DNA from: Bacillus sp. V2I10
GTDB taxonomy: Bacteria; Bacillota; Bacilli; Bacillales; Bacillaceae
Assembly: GCF_030817055.1 (NCBI RefSeq)
Contig: NZ_JAUSYV010000001.1
Span: 4,302,001-4,366,000 of the forward strand
DNA: 64,000 nt
Direction of reading: 5' to 3'
The notes below the pieces were generated by a model. That model made no database searches, had not been told where the DNA came from, and worked only from the letters and a program-made list of their open reading frames with translations. Positions 52,393-61,239 of the stretch are shown here, piece after piece. The number at the start of each line of letters is the position of its first letter. Positions within the stretch are counted from its first letter, which is position 1. The position numbers and the translations under genes are program-made.

Positions 52393-53763
52393 TTATTTAA
52401 TATCATACAGTTTAATTTTATCCCGAAGACTTCTTTCTGAAATTTTCAGTATGTTAGCTGTTTTTTGACGGTGCCAGTCAAAGTGATTCAGAGTGGCGGC
52501 AATGGCTTTTTTTTCAATCTCTTTCATGCTTATCCCAATAGGAATTTGAAGGTTCGTCACTTTTTCTTCAGCTTCAGTGTAAAATGCAGGCTTCTGACCC
52601 TGAACATTCTGCGGCAAATCTTCTACCTTTATCACTTCTTCTAACGACAAAGCTACTGCGTACTCGATTATATTGCAAAGCTCCCTGACATTCCCTGGAT
52701 AACTGTATTCAAGCAATCGTTTATGAGCCGTACAAGAGAACGATTTTTGACTCTTTTCCATTTCTTTGCAGTACTTCTTCAAATAGTAATCTATTAATAG
52801 TGATAAATCTTCTTTTCTTTCTCTAAGCGGAGGTACCGTTATAGGAATGACATTTAATCTAAAAAATAAATCCTCTCGGAAAGTCCCTTCTTGTACCATT
52901 TGTTCCAGATTTTTATTTGCAGCACTAATAATCCTGACATCAACTGGAATTTTAGTATTTGATCCGAGCGGCGTAATCTCCCGCTCTTGCAAAGCGCGAA
53001 GCAATTTCACTTGCAGCTGAAGTGGCATTTCACTGATTTCATCAAGAAAAAGTGTACCTCCATTTGCAGCAGCCCATTTTCCCTGTTTTCTTTGCGTTGC
53101 ACCGGTAAAAGCCCCCTTTTCGTACCCAAACAACTCCGATTCCAGCAGCAATTCTGGAATTGCTGCACAATTCACGATTTGAAGCGGACCATTTTTTCTT
53201 CTGCCCGAGGTATGAATGCTCCTTGCTACAAGCTCTTTTCCTGTTCCGCTTTCACCCGTGATCAGTACGCTTGAATCAATGTTCTTGATTCTGTCTATCA
53301 TTGAAAAAACTTGTTCCATGGCTTTGCTTTTCCCCAAAAAATGATCAAAGCCCCTCTTATTATTTAATTCATTTTGTAAGGTTTCCAGCTGATAGGAAAG
53401 CTGCTTGTATTCAAGTGCTTTCAAGATAAGCATTTGAAGCTCTTCTATGTTGATCGGTTTTACAATATAGTAGTAGGCACCTAGTTTAATTGCTTCTATC
53501 GATGATTCAATCGAAGCGTATGCCGTTATCATAATAACTGTTATAGATGGTGCCATTTGTTTTAATTCTTTTAAAACATCAAGGCCATTTCTTCCACCGA
53601 TACGGAGATCGAGCAGTATAAGATCAACGGGCCTTTCTTTAACAATTCTGAGACCTTGCAAAGGATCCGTAGCTGTGGATATGAGATAATCGTCTTCAAG
53701 TGCAAAGCTGAGAGAAGCACAAATTGCTTTTTCATCATCTATGACTAATATATGGGGCTTCAT
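52393..53763 (-). CDS. Sigma-54-dependent response regulator (NtrC/DctD type)
   Basis: About 456 residues: receiver domain (phosphorylated Asp in DLILLDLRI, Lys in IVKPIN), AAA+ domain with Walker A GESGTGKE, the sigma-54 contact motif GAFTGA, Walker B GGTLFLDEI, and a C-terminal Fis-type HTH (TANILKISERSLRDKIKLY). The ATG at 53763 has GAGGAG. It overlaps the kinase gene by 29 bp and should activate the promoter at 52249. Confidence 0.95.
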   Translation of the reverse strand: MKPHILVIDDEKAICASLSFALEDDYLISTATDPLQGLRIVKERPVDLILLDLRIGGRNGLDVLKELKQMAPSITVIMITAYASIESSIEAIKLGAYYYIVKPINIEELQMLILKALEYKQLSYQLETLQNELNNKRGFDHFLGKSKAMEQVFSMIDRIKNIDSSVLITGESGTGKELVARSIHTSGRRKNGPLQIVNCAAIPELLLESELFGYEKGAFTGATQRKQGKWAAANGGTLFLDEISEMPLQLQVKLLRALQEREITPLGSNTKIPVDVRIISAANKNLEQMVQEGTFREDLFFRLNVIPITVPPLRERKEDLSLLIDYYLKKYCKEMEKSQKSFSCTAHKRLLEYSYPGNVRELCNIIEYAVALSLEEVIKVEDLPQNVQGQKPAFYTEAEEKVTNLQIPIGISMKEIEKKAIAATLNHFDWHRQKTANILKISERSLRDKIKLYDIK

Positions 53764-55753
53764 TTTTTCTCTCCTCTTCATACAAAGGTAAAATCACCGT
53801 AAATACAGTTCCATTGTTTTTGCAGCTCTTTACAAGAATATCCCCATCATTTTCCCTGACTAAGTTATAGGATAGGGTAAGACCCAAGCCTACCCCCTTC
53901 TCTTTGCTTGTATAAAACGGTTCAAAAATGTGGGTCAAATCCTCCTGATTTATTCCTTTTCCTGTATCTTCAATGATTATTTGTCCGTAATACTTATCCA
54001 CTTTTCCGACAGAAATTTTAATTTTTTTATTTTTTAAACCTTCTACGGCATCTATTGCATTTAATAATAAATTAAGGAGCACTTGTCTGATTTGCTGTGG
54101 ATCGATAAAAAAAACAAGATTTTCATTAATTGATTGTTCGAAGTCAATCTTTTTATTGTCCATCGTAACGTGCAGAAACTTAAGCAGTGAAGTCAGTTCG
54201 ATGGAAGAGTAACTTTGTTTATTTGGCTGCCGGGGTCTGGCATAATCGAGCAAATCAGTGACAATCATATTCAATCTGTTCACCTCAGCAGGTAAATGCT
54301 CTATAATCGACTCTCTGAAGTGGGGCCTGTCATATTTAACTGGAAGCATATCGATGAAGGTTTTAATAGACGTTAATGGATTTCGTATTTCATGTGCAAC
54401 TCCGGCTACAAGCTGACCTAAAGCATGGAGTTTTTCTTGAATAATCAGCTTTTGTTCTAATTTTTTCTTTTCTGTTTCATCGTTTATGGAAAGCAGATAT
54501 CCTGTATGCACATCTTGTGAATCGTACATTTGCCGCATGCGGTAATAATAAAACTTTCTTTGTCCATTATCATAAAATTCGAGCATATGAATGGAAGGCA
54601 CGTCATATTTGTTTATATTCCTGGATTGATATTGGATGAAAAGCTCACTCATGAGGTCTGAATGCTGATCGTGAAGTGCAGGATCTGCTGAGAATTGAAA
54701 CATTTCTAATGCTCTCTTGTTATAGCTTGTCATTGTAAAATTAAGATCAAATGTGACAATGCCTGTATGAATTTGATTTAAAATTTGATTTTTAAAAGCA
54801 TGGCTATCGGCAATTTTCTGCTGCTGATTTTGCAAATCTTTATTTAATTGCCAAAGCTCATATGTTTTTCTGAGGACTGCTTTTTTTAAACGGTGATTCC
54901 AAATATAGCTAAAGAGCAGAATAAGTGCAGCTGCTGATATAACAAGTGTCAGCAGAAAAATAAATTTTTCCAAACGGACAATTTCTGTTTTTGTCTTCGT
55001 CATCAGCCAATCAGAAATAAGAGTGTTTAGTTCACCTTTCGCTTCTAAAACAGTGAGAGTATGATTTACCATTCCGAGCAAATTTTCATTGCCTTCTTTT
55101 ACTGCAATTGTATAATCAGCCGGCTCAATCACCTCATCCCGGATGATATATTGATCGCTTTCATTTAAATGCTCCAAATAGAACCCGGCTGTCCATTTAT
55201 TGCCGATAAAAACTTCTGCACGACCTTTTAAAAGAGTAAGAAGACCTGAATATTGATTTGCAGCAACAGTTAAATTTGAAATTCGCATATTGGACAATGT
55301 ATCAAGAACTTTTGTCCGATTTTCAAGCGTCACATGCTGACTCTTAACGTCTGTTATTTCATGGATGGAGTCTTCACTTTCCACTGGTATGATAAGTGAA
55401 TCTGACATTGTAAAATAAGAATGAGAAAAGTCGAAATACTTTTCTTTCTCCACGCTGTATTTCATGCCTGCGATTGCATCAACAGTTCCATTTTGAAGCG
55501 CTTGTTCTGCTTCATGCATGCTCATAGGTATATATTCAAAATCCACCTCATTGTCTGCAGCTACTTTTTCCATTAAATCAATACTAAGACCAGTTAGTGT
55601 TCCATCCTCTCTTGTATATGAAAATGGAGGCAGGGCCCATTCTCCAGCTATTTTGTATGTTTGCCCAACAGCAAATATTCTTGGAGGATTGAAGATTGCC
55701 AACGTCAGAAAAAGAATGAGACAAAGAGCATTGTAAATGTTTAACTTAATCAT
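53735..55753 (-). CDS. Sensor histidine kinase with extracytoplasmic SBP_bac_3 domain
   Basis: About 672 residues. Signal/anchor, then an SBP_bac_3 domain (about 35-255: WALPPFSYTREDGTLTGLSI, GMKYSVEKEKYFDFS), a membrane segment (FLLTLVISAAALILLFSY), a PAS region, HisKA with phospho-His in GVAHEIRNPLTSIKTF and HATPase (LLNAIDAV, DTGKGI, GVGLGLTLS). It probably senses an amino-acid-like or dicarboxylic ligand outside the cell. The ATG at 55753 follows AAAAGGAG. Confidence 0.95.
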   Translation of the reverse strand: MIKLNIYNALCLILFLTLAIFNPPRIFAVGQTYKIAGEWALPPFSYTREDGTLTGLSIDLMEKVAADNEVDFEYIPMSMHEAEQALQNGTVDAIAGMKYSVEKEKYFDFSHSYFTMSDSLIIPVESEDSIHEITDVKSQHVTLENRTKVLDTLSNMRISNLTVAANQYSGLLTLLKGRAEVFIGNKWTAGFYLEHLNESDQYIIRDEVIEPADYTIAVKEGNENLLGMVNHTLTVLEAKGELNTLISDWLMTKTKTEIVRLEKFIFLLTLVISAAALILLFSYIWNHRLKKAVLRKTYELWQLNKDLQNQQQKIADSHAFKNQILNQIHTGIVTFDLNFTMTSYNKRALEMFQFSADPALHDQHSDLMSELFIQYQSRNINKYDVPSIHMLEFYDNGQRKFYYYRMRQMYDSQDVHTGYLLSINDETEKKKLEQKLIIQEKLHALGQLVAGVAHEIRNPLTSIKTFIDMLPVKYDRPHFRESIIEHLPAEVNRLNMIVTDLLDYARPRQPNKQSYSSIELTSLLKFLHVTMDNKKIDFEQSINENLVFFIDPQQIRQVLLNLLLNAIDAVEGLKNKKIKISVGKVDKYYGQIIIEDTGKGINQEDLTHIFEPFYTSKEKGVGLGLTLSYNLVRENDGDILVKSCKNNGTVFTVILPLYEEERKNEAPYISHR

Positions 55754-55849
55754 AAATTCTCCTTTTAGGAAGCTCAATTTCACTCTTATTATATACGAAC
55801 GATAGGTAAGTATCAGAATTTTCTACTCAATTTGACCGTTTATTGAAAA

Positions 55850-55888
55850 ACAATAAAAACATAGCAAAAATGGCAATATCGCTATGTT
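55850..55888 (-). terminator. Terminator after the CoA-transferase gene
   Basis: AACATAGC pairs with GCTATGTT on the minus strand, followed by TTTTATTG; it separates the CoA-transferase from the kinase gene. Confidence 0.7.
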
Positions 55889-55901
55889 CTTTTAGCTTCT
55901 A

Positions 55902-57089
55902 TTAAATAACCTTATTTTGTTTAAATTCAAAAATTTGTTCTTTACTATAACCCAGCTGCTGCAGAATTTCGTCAGTATGTTCTCCATATAGCGGAGGGTA
56001 TTTATTCATAGTTACAGGAGTTTTCGATAGTTTTAGAGGAGATCCTGTTAATTGAAGGTCTTCAATTAGCGGATGTTTCATTTTCACCACCATCTCTCTA
56101 GCTTTTATTTGCGGATCATCAAACATTTCTTTTATTGTATTTATAGGACCGTTTGGTATTCCGTTACTATCAAACAGTTCCTTCCATTCCTTTCTTGTTT
56201 TCCTTTTTAAAATATCTTCACATATCGTTATTAATCGATCCTTATTTTGAATTCTCGCTTCATTATTGCAAAACTCTTTCATGTCTGCTAAATCCGGTAC
56301 TCCCAATTGACTTGTAAACCTTCGAAATTGATCATCGTTTCCAACGGCAACGACGAAATCCCCATCCAATGCAGAGAACAACTGATAGGGTACAATATTT
56401 GGATGCTGATTTCCCAATCTTTCAGGCTGGGTCCCGCTGCATAAAAAATTACTGGCCACATTGATTAAAGAAGCGACTTGACAGTCCATTAATGAAATAT
56501 CGATTTCCTGCCCCTCTCCTGTTCTTTCTCTGTGATACAAAGCTGTCATAATTCCTATGCATGTATATAAACCGGTTAAAACATCAGCAATTGCAACCCC
56601 CACTTTCACAGGTTTTCCTTCTGGTTCACCTGTGATGCTCATTAATCCGCTCATCGCTTGAATCATATAATCGTAACCAGGTAAATCTTTATATGGACCA
56701 TTTAATCCAAACCCTGTAATGGAAGCCATGATTAGTGCAGGATTACTCATTTTTAATTGTTCGTAGCCTAAACCCATTTTCTCTAATGTACCTGTTTTGA
56801 AATTTTGAACCACGACATCACCGGAAGATACAAGATGATAAAAAATTTCTTTTCCTTTCTCTGATTTAAGATTAAGAGTTATGCTTTGTTTATTTCTGTT
56901 AGCGCATAAATAATATGCACTCTCCCCATTAACAAATGGCGGCCCCCAGGCTCTTGTTTCATCACCAGATTCATGATGCTCAATTTTAATAATGTCTGCC
57001 CCTAAATCACCAAGGACCATGGTGCAAAAAGGGCCAGCTAACACACGTGATAAATCAATTATTTTTACTCCTTCTAATGCTCTTCCCAT
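55902..57089 (-). CDS. CaiB/BaiF-family (class III) CoA-transferase
   Basis: About 395 residues: GRALEGVKIIDLSRVLAGPF, GADIIKIEHHESGDETRAWGPP, NRNKQSITLNLKSEKG and the catalytic Asp in GYDYMIQAMSGLM. It moves CoA between carboxylic acids, as in glutarate, citramalate or oxalate metabolism. The ATG at 57089 is chosen because residues upstream are not family-like. It precedes the two-component genes on the same strand, and may activate the acid used by the downstream pathway. Confidence 0.92.
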   Translation of the reverse strand: MGRALEGVKIIDLSRVLAGPFCTMVLGDLGADIIKIEHHESGDETRAWGPPFVNGESAYYLCANRNKQSITLNLKSEKGKEIFYHLVSSGDVVVQNFKTGTLEKMGLGYEQLKMSNPALIMASITGFGLNGPYKDLPGYDYMIQAMSGLMSITGEPEGKPVKVGVAIADVLTGLYTCIGIMTALYHRERTGEGQEIDISLMDCQVASLINVASNFLCSGTQPERLGNQHPNIVPYQLFSALDGDFVVAVGNDDQFRRFTSQLGVPDLADMKEFCNNEARIQNKDRLITICEDILKRKTRKEWKELFDSNGIPNGPINTIKEMFDDPQIKAREMVVKMKHPLIEDLQLTGSPLKLSKTPVTMNKYPPLYGEHTDEILQQLGYSKEQIFEFKQNKVI

Positions 57090-57121
57090 TTTATCTGCCT
57101 CATTTCTTTGGATTATGACAT

Positions 57122-57176
57122 AAAAAAGAGCCAGTAAAACAAGCAATGTGCAGACATTGCCGTTTCACTGGCTCTT
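57122..57176 (-). terminator. Long leader hairpin with U run upstream of CoA-transferase
   Basis: AAGAGCCAGT and ACTGGCTCTT close a nearly continuous stem with inner CAATGT/ACATTG pairing; TTTTTT follows on the minus strand, 33 bp before the CoA-transferase start. No minus-strand gene lies upstream in the window near it, so it may be a leader attenuator rather than a gene-end terminator. Confidence 0.7.
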
Positions 57177-57443
57177 AGCTCAGGCTCGTCTTCCCGCAAA
57201 AGAAGATCAAATGAATAAGGTGCCATTTTTATTTAGTATTCATTCTATCGATTATTCCGGCTATGCAGCAAGGTTTTTGCTGTCATCGGATTGGTAATGT
57301 TATTATAGCTGAATGTTCTGAATTTTTCAATCCGATAAAAAACAGAAATGAATGCAACCATTAATTTCAGCTTAAATGATTGGCGGCTAAGATATATGAG
57401 AGGATATAATAGACATCAGTAATATACATAGGGAGGCAGCTAA

Positions 57444-58043
57444 ATGAGACTATTATTAGTAGGTGCAAGCGGAACAATCGGAAATGCGATTTTAAAAGAA
57501 TTTGGCAAAGATCATGAAATCATTCGCGCAGGCCGGAATGGCGCAGACGTGGAAGTAGACTTCACATCTCCCGAAAGCATAAAAAAGATGTATGAAACTG
57601 CAGGTAAAGTAGACGCAGTTATCAGCGCCGCGGGAAGAGCACAATTTGCACCTCTTGAAGAACTAACGCCTGAATTAAATGAAACAGGGATCATGAGCAA
57701 ATTAAAAGGTCAAATCAACCTTGTCTTACTTGGTATTCCTTTTATAAACGACGGCGGCAGTTTTACCCTGACCAGCGGAGTGATGATGGATGATCCGATT
57801 CTTAAAGGAGCTTCTGCAGCCATGGCCAACGGAGGAATTCAGGCTTTTGTCAGAGCATCAGCCATCGAAATGCCTCGCGGGATCCGCATCAACAACGTAA
57901 GTCCAAATGTCCTCATTGAATCAATGGATAAGTATGCTGATTTTTTTCAAGGCTTTAAAGCTGTTCCGGCAGCGGATGTTGCGCTTGCCTATAAAAAGAG
58001 TGTCCTTGGTGCACAAACCGGCCAAACTTATAAAGTGTATTAA
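57444..58043 (+). CDS. Short-chain dehydrogenase-like protein, 199 aa
   Basis: A compact SDR with GASGTIGNAIL at the cofactor site, VISAAGRAQFAPLEEL and a C-terminal YKKSVLGAQTGQTYKVY. The catalytic YxxxK is not in the usual form (MANGGIQAFVRASAIE lies where it is expected), as in the atypical 'short chain dehydrogenase' subfamily of about 200 residues. GGGAGG precedes the ATG. It is monocistronic; the substrate is unknown. Confidence 0.85.
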   Translation: MRLLLVGASGTIGNAILKEFGKDHEIIRAGRNGADVEVDFTSPESIKKMYETAGKVDAVISAAGRAQFAPLEELTPELNETGIMSKLKGQINLVLLGIPFINDGGSFTLTSGVMMDDPILKGASAAMANGGIQAFVRASAIEMPRGIRINNVSPNVLIESMDKYADFFQGFKAVPAADVALAYKKSVLGAQTGQTYKVY

Positions 58044-58044
58044 A

Positions 58045-58078
58045 AGCAAAACGGCAGCCGACAGGCTGCCGTTTTGCT
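58045..58078. terminator. Bidirectional terminator
   Basis: AGCAAAACGGCAGCC pairs perfectly with GGCTGCCGTTTTGCT around four bases; it serves both convergent genes. Confidence 0.9.
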
Positions 58079-59543
58079 AAAAGCTTGAGATGCCGCTCCA
58101 CTCCTGAAAGCGATATAGAAACCGAAGTCCAAACGAATCATCTGCAAAGACCTCATAATTTTCTGTATAAGTACCTGACTCGTTAGTCCAGATCGTATGG
58201 AAATACTCTTCGATATCTGCCATCATACCAGTGCCCTCAGGACCAGTTATCTTTAAATCCGTTTCAAGGTTAAAATCACCCAGATTCCGCTTTGTGAAAT
58301 TTGCGGAGCCTCCAATCACTGTTGCCTCTTGATCTCTCTCAAAAAAGACCAGCTTTGTATGATACTGTTCCCCATTTGTTTTGTACCATCGCACTTTAAT
58401 CTTTTGATCAGATTCCGTAACCAGTTCATGAGCAACAGGTCTGTTTGGGACACCATTCTTTTCGCGTCCAAATGCATCTTTGTTGGCATCCAGGATCAGC
58501 TTCACATCAGCCCCTCTTTTTGATGCTGCAAGCAGTTCTCCTACAATATCGCGGTCTGATAAATAAAACGCTCCAACCGTAATTTTCTCTTGTTTTTGCG
58601 TCTTTTTCAGTTCATCAAGCAGATGTTTTTTAATTTTACCTTCTGTCAAAAGCTGAACATCATACTCACCGGATTCTGCCTGCTCGAAAACAGCTGCGCT
58701 TTCGGCAATCTCTATCTCTGCCCCTGAAAGGTCCGCTACGGCTTTTTCTGTTTGAACAAGTTCCCTCAAAATGTCACCTTTGACGAGAAAAGCAATGTTG
58801 GAATGCAGCGAGCTGCCGTCATGCGGATTGGCAGAAGTAACAAGTCCCTCTTTCTCGTTCACTACTACTTTTCGGTGATTGGCTTTAAAGTTCAGAAGAT
58901 CCAGATATGATCTCAGCGTGACATCTGGAGAGTCCGGACTAAAGGCATTTGGAATCCAGCCGCTGCCAGACGTTCCAAACCATTGAAGAAACGTCCGGTG
59001 CCCGCCTGAATAAAAAGGATTGGAATCTCTCAGCGGCTTCAAATCCGTAAACACAACCTGGATCCCCTGTTCCTTCAGTTTTTCTGCAATTTCAGACGGA
59101 TATGAACCGTAAAAGGTATTTATGCGATCTGTAATAACCGTTATTTCAACTTCTTTGTCCTGCTGTTTTTTTTCTATTAATGCCTCCATTAAACTCCTTG
59201 ATAAAGCAGGGTAGCTCGCGGAACGGTCGTATTCATCGTTAAACAGGAACATATCTATCAGGATAAAATCGTCAGCTTCGTCAATCATGGTTTCAATCTG
59301 ATTAAAAATAACCTGATCATGTGTGATGCTATCTCCATTTTCAAAGGTAAGATCATATAAAAACTCAACCTGACCGGAAGAATGAATGTCCCCTTCATGC
59401 GAAATCCCTGCGGGAAGGGGTTTTGAATAATGATAAACAGCGATACATGCACTAAGCAGCATCAAGAACAGGACAGATCCAAGAAAAAGCTTCCTCTTTC
59501 GTTTTTTTATAATGACTGGTTCTGTAACATTTGGTTTTGTCAT
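58077..59543 (-). CDS. Membrane-anchored phospholipase D family protein
   Basis: 488 residues: basic N-terminus and membrane anchor (LFLGSVLFLMLLSACIAVYHY), then two PLD domains with HKD-like motifs HRKVVVNEKEG and HTKLVFFERDQEATVIGGSANFTKRN. It resembles cardiolipin-synthase-like Bacillus proteins, but the first motif deviates (NPHDGSS instead of GG-x-N), so lipid specificity is uncertain. It presumably acts at the outer membrane face. Confidence 0.87.
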   Translation of the reverse strand: MTKPNVTEPVIIKKRKRKLFLGSVLFLMLLSACIAVYHYSKPLPAGISHEGDIHSSGQVEFLYDLTFENGDSITHDQVIFNQIETMIDEADDFILIDMFLFNDEYDRSASYPALSRSLMEALIEKKQQDKEVEITVITDRINTFYGSYPSEIAEKLKEQGIQVVFTDLKPLRDSNPFYSGGHRTFLQWFGTSGSGWIPNAFSPDSPDVTLRSYLDLLNFKANHRKVVVNEKEGLVTSANPHDGSSLHSNIAFLVKGDILRELVQTEKAVADLSGAEIEIAESAAVFEQAESGEYDVQLLTEGKIKKHLLDELKKTQKQEKITVGAFYLSDRDIVGELLAASKRGADVKLILDANKDAFGREKNGVPNRPVAHELVTESDQKIKVRWYKTNGEQYHTKLVFFERDQEATVIGGSANFTKRNLGDFNLETDLKITGPEGTGMMADIEEYFHTIWTNESGTYTENYEVFADDSFGLRFLYRFQEWSGISSF

Positions 59544-59617
59544 GGTGTAACTCCTTTTTACTGAATATATGGCTAAATAAGTATATTCTCTAAAAATTGA
59601 AGTTACCCTTCTAAAAA

Positions 59618-59650
59618 AGTAAAACCGATCTGTTTCGTCAGATCGGTTCT
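59618..59650 (-). terminator. Hairpin terminator
   Basis: AACCGATCTG pairs with CAGATCGGTT; on the minus strand a short T run (TTTACTTTTTT) follows. Confidence 0.7.
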
Positions 59651-59658
59651 AAAAAAAA

Positions 59659-59953
59659 TTATTTTACTGCTGCGAGTTCAGAAGGCTCTGATTCCTGGCC
59701 ATAAGCATCAATTGCAGGTACGTAATAAATGTGATCTGCTGCATTTTCATCGAGCTCTTTCTTTCATGCGATGAAATACTTCCGACTTTTTTAAACTTAC
59801 TTCCTGTTTTATCTCCCTTGTAACTAAGTCTGCCCTCAGTTGAGCGGCTGGTGTATTTACTGTCGGCTTCATTTCTTCTGCCTTGGCAGTTCCGAATGCT
59901 GGAACGAGTAATGTTAAGCTAAGTGCAGGTACTAGTAATTTCTTGATTTTCAT
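59659..59953 (-). pseudogene. Collapsed secreted protein: signal peptide joined to Fn3-like tail
   Basis: The start MKIKKLLVPALSLTLLVPAF ending TAKA is a Sec signal, followed by an N-terminal part with QLRADLVTREIKQEVSLKKS and a stop at 59747. In another frame the sequence goes on HIYYVPAIDAYGQESEPSEL to AAVK and stop, the end of a fibronectin-III-like domain. The middle of the gene has been deleted and the frame lost. The original function is unknown. Confidence 0.6.
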
Positions 59954-60121
59954 GAGTACACTCTCCTTTAAATGGTAGTAGATGAAAGTTCTTTTTGAAC
60001 TTCTTGTTTAGAATAACGAGCGTCCTTTTCATATGGATCACTTTTTTGTCTATTTTCTTTTTTTGCTATAAAATGACTTGAGAGATGATTAAGCTGTGAT
60101 TAAAACTGCGGGGGACTCAGA

Positions 60122-60796
60122 GTGAATAAACCGACGATTTTGATAATAGATGATGAAGAACCGATGAGATCATTGATTAAGACCTTTTTATACAAAGATG
60201 GATACGCGGTATTGGAAACTACTAATGGTCTGGAAGGCCTTGAATTGATTTCAAAGAAAGAACCTGATCTTATCCTTGTAGATGTGATGATGCCTTTTAT
60301 GGATGGATTTGTTTTTGCAGAAGAATTGAAGAAATCTTATAACATCCCTCTCATCTTTTTATCTGCCAAAGGAGAAGAATGGGATAAAATTATTGGGCTT
60401 AAGCTTGGAGGGGATGATTATATTGTTAAACCTTTCCATCCCGGGGAGCTGCTTGCGCGGATTGAATCCGTGTTAAGAAGAGCCAATTACTCAACCAAGC
60501 AGAACACAGAATTATCTATAGGTCCGCTCGTTCTGGATTCCATGGCCTTCCGTGCCTACATACATGGTATGCCGCTTTCCTTAACACTGAAAGAATTTGA
60601 AATGCTGTCACTTCTCGCAAAAAATAAAGGGACTGTTTTTTCCCGTGATCAGCTTTTGCAGTCTGTTTGGGGAGATGATTACAAAGGCACCGGCAGGACA
60701 GTCGATACTCATATTAAAACCCTGCGGCTAAAATTAAAGGATGAGGCAAAGCTGATTCAGACTGTATGGAGTGTAGGGTATAAGTTTGAAGCCTGA
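60122..60796 (+). CDS. OmpR-family response regulator, orphan
   Basis: 224 residues: receiver (acidic pocket in IIDDEEP, phospho-Asp in LILVDVMMP, Lys in IVKPFHP) and a C-terminal winged helix (FEMLSLLAKNKGTVFSRDQLLQSVWG, RTVDTHIKTLRLKL). It starts with GTG after GGGGGA. No histidine kinase gene follows or precedes it, so the partner is elsewhere or was lost. Confidence 0.93.
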   Translation: MNKPTILIIDDEEPMRSLIKTFLYKDGYAVLETTNGLEGLELISKKEPDLILVDVMMPFMDGFVFAEELKKSYNIPLIFLSAKGEEWDKIIGLKLGGDDYIVKPFHPGELLARIESVLRRANYSTKQNTELSIGPLVLDSMAFRAYIHGMPLSLTLKEFEMLSLLAKNKGTVFSRDQLLQSVWGDDYKGTGRTVDTHIKTLRLKLKDEAKLIQTVWSVGYKFEA

Positions 60797-61239
60797 GAAT
60801 TGAGCAGCAGAAAAAAGCAAACGACCGATTGATATAACGGATAAAACGCCTGCTTCAGTCTTTTGGGAATCATAGTGGGCGGTTGATTACTCGGAACTCG
60901 CTTACTAAATGGTTTGGGGAATCATTGAAGGCGGCTGATTCTTATGATACGGTTCTCCGCACTAGTTTAACTGGCGGATTTCCATGCAATGCAAAGTTAG
61001 AAAACAAAAAAGGTGATACATAAACTTGTATCACCATTAAATATACTTTTTCAAAAACACCTCTATTTATTATTATGTTTACCGAAACCTTTATTGCAAT
61101 TGGAGTAAGTAGAATTGGAAACTAGAATTCCCCCCTCTATCTACCCTTTAAATACAGGGTTTTTACCTTTTGTAAAAAGAAAAAAGTGCACGAACCCCTA
61201 TGATATAAGAGATTTATCTTGTCTTTCGTAAAACAGCCT
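60797..61239. other. Intergenic region with imperfect tandem repeats
   Basis: GGGAATCATAGTGGGCGGTT (60865) and GGGAATCATTGAAGGCGGCT (60917) are repeated 52 bp apart. CTTATGATACGGTTC at 60941 recurs at 62673 on the other side of serA. No gene is supported; the terminator at 61006 is listed separately. Confidence 0.5.
61006..61036 (-). terminator. Terminator downstream of serA
   Basis: GGTGATACA pairs with TGTATCACC and the minus strand continues TTTTTTGTTTT. Confidence 0.75.
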
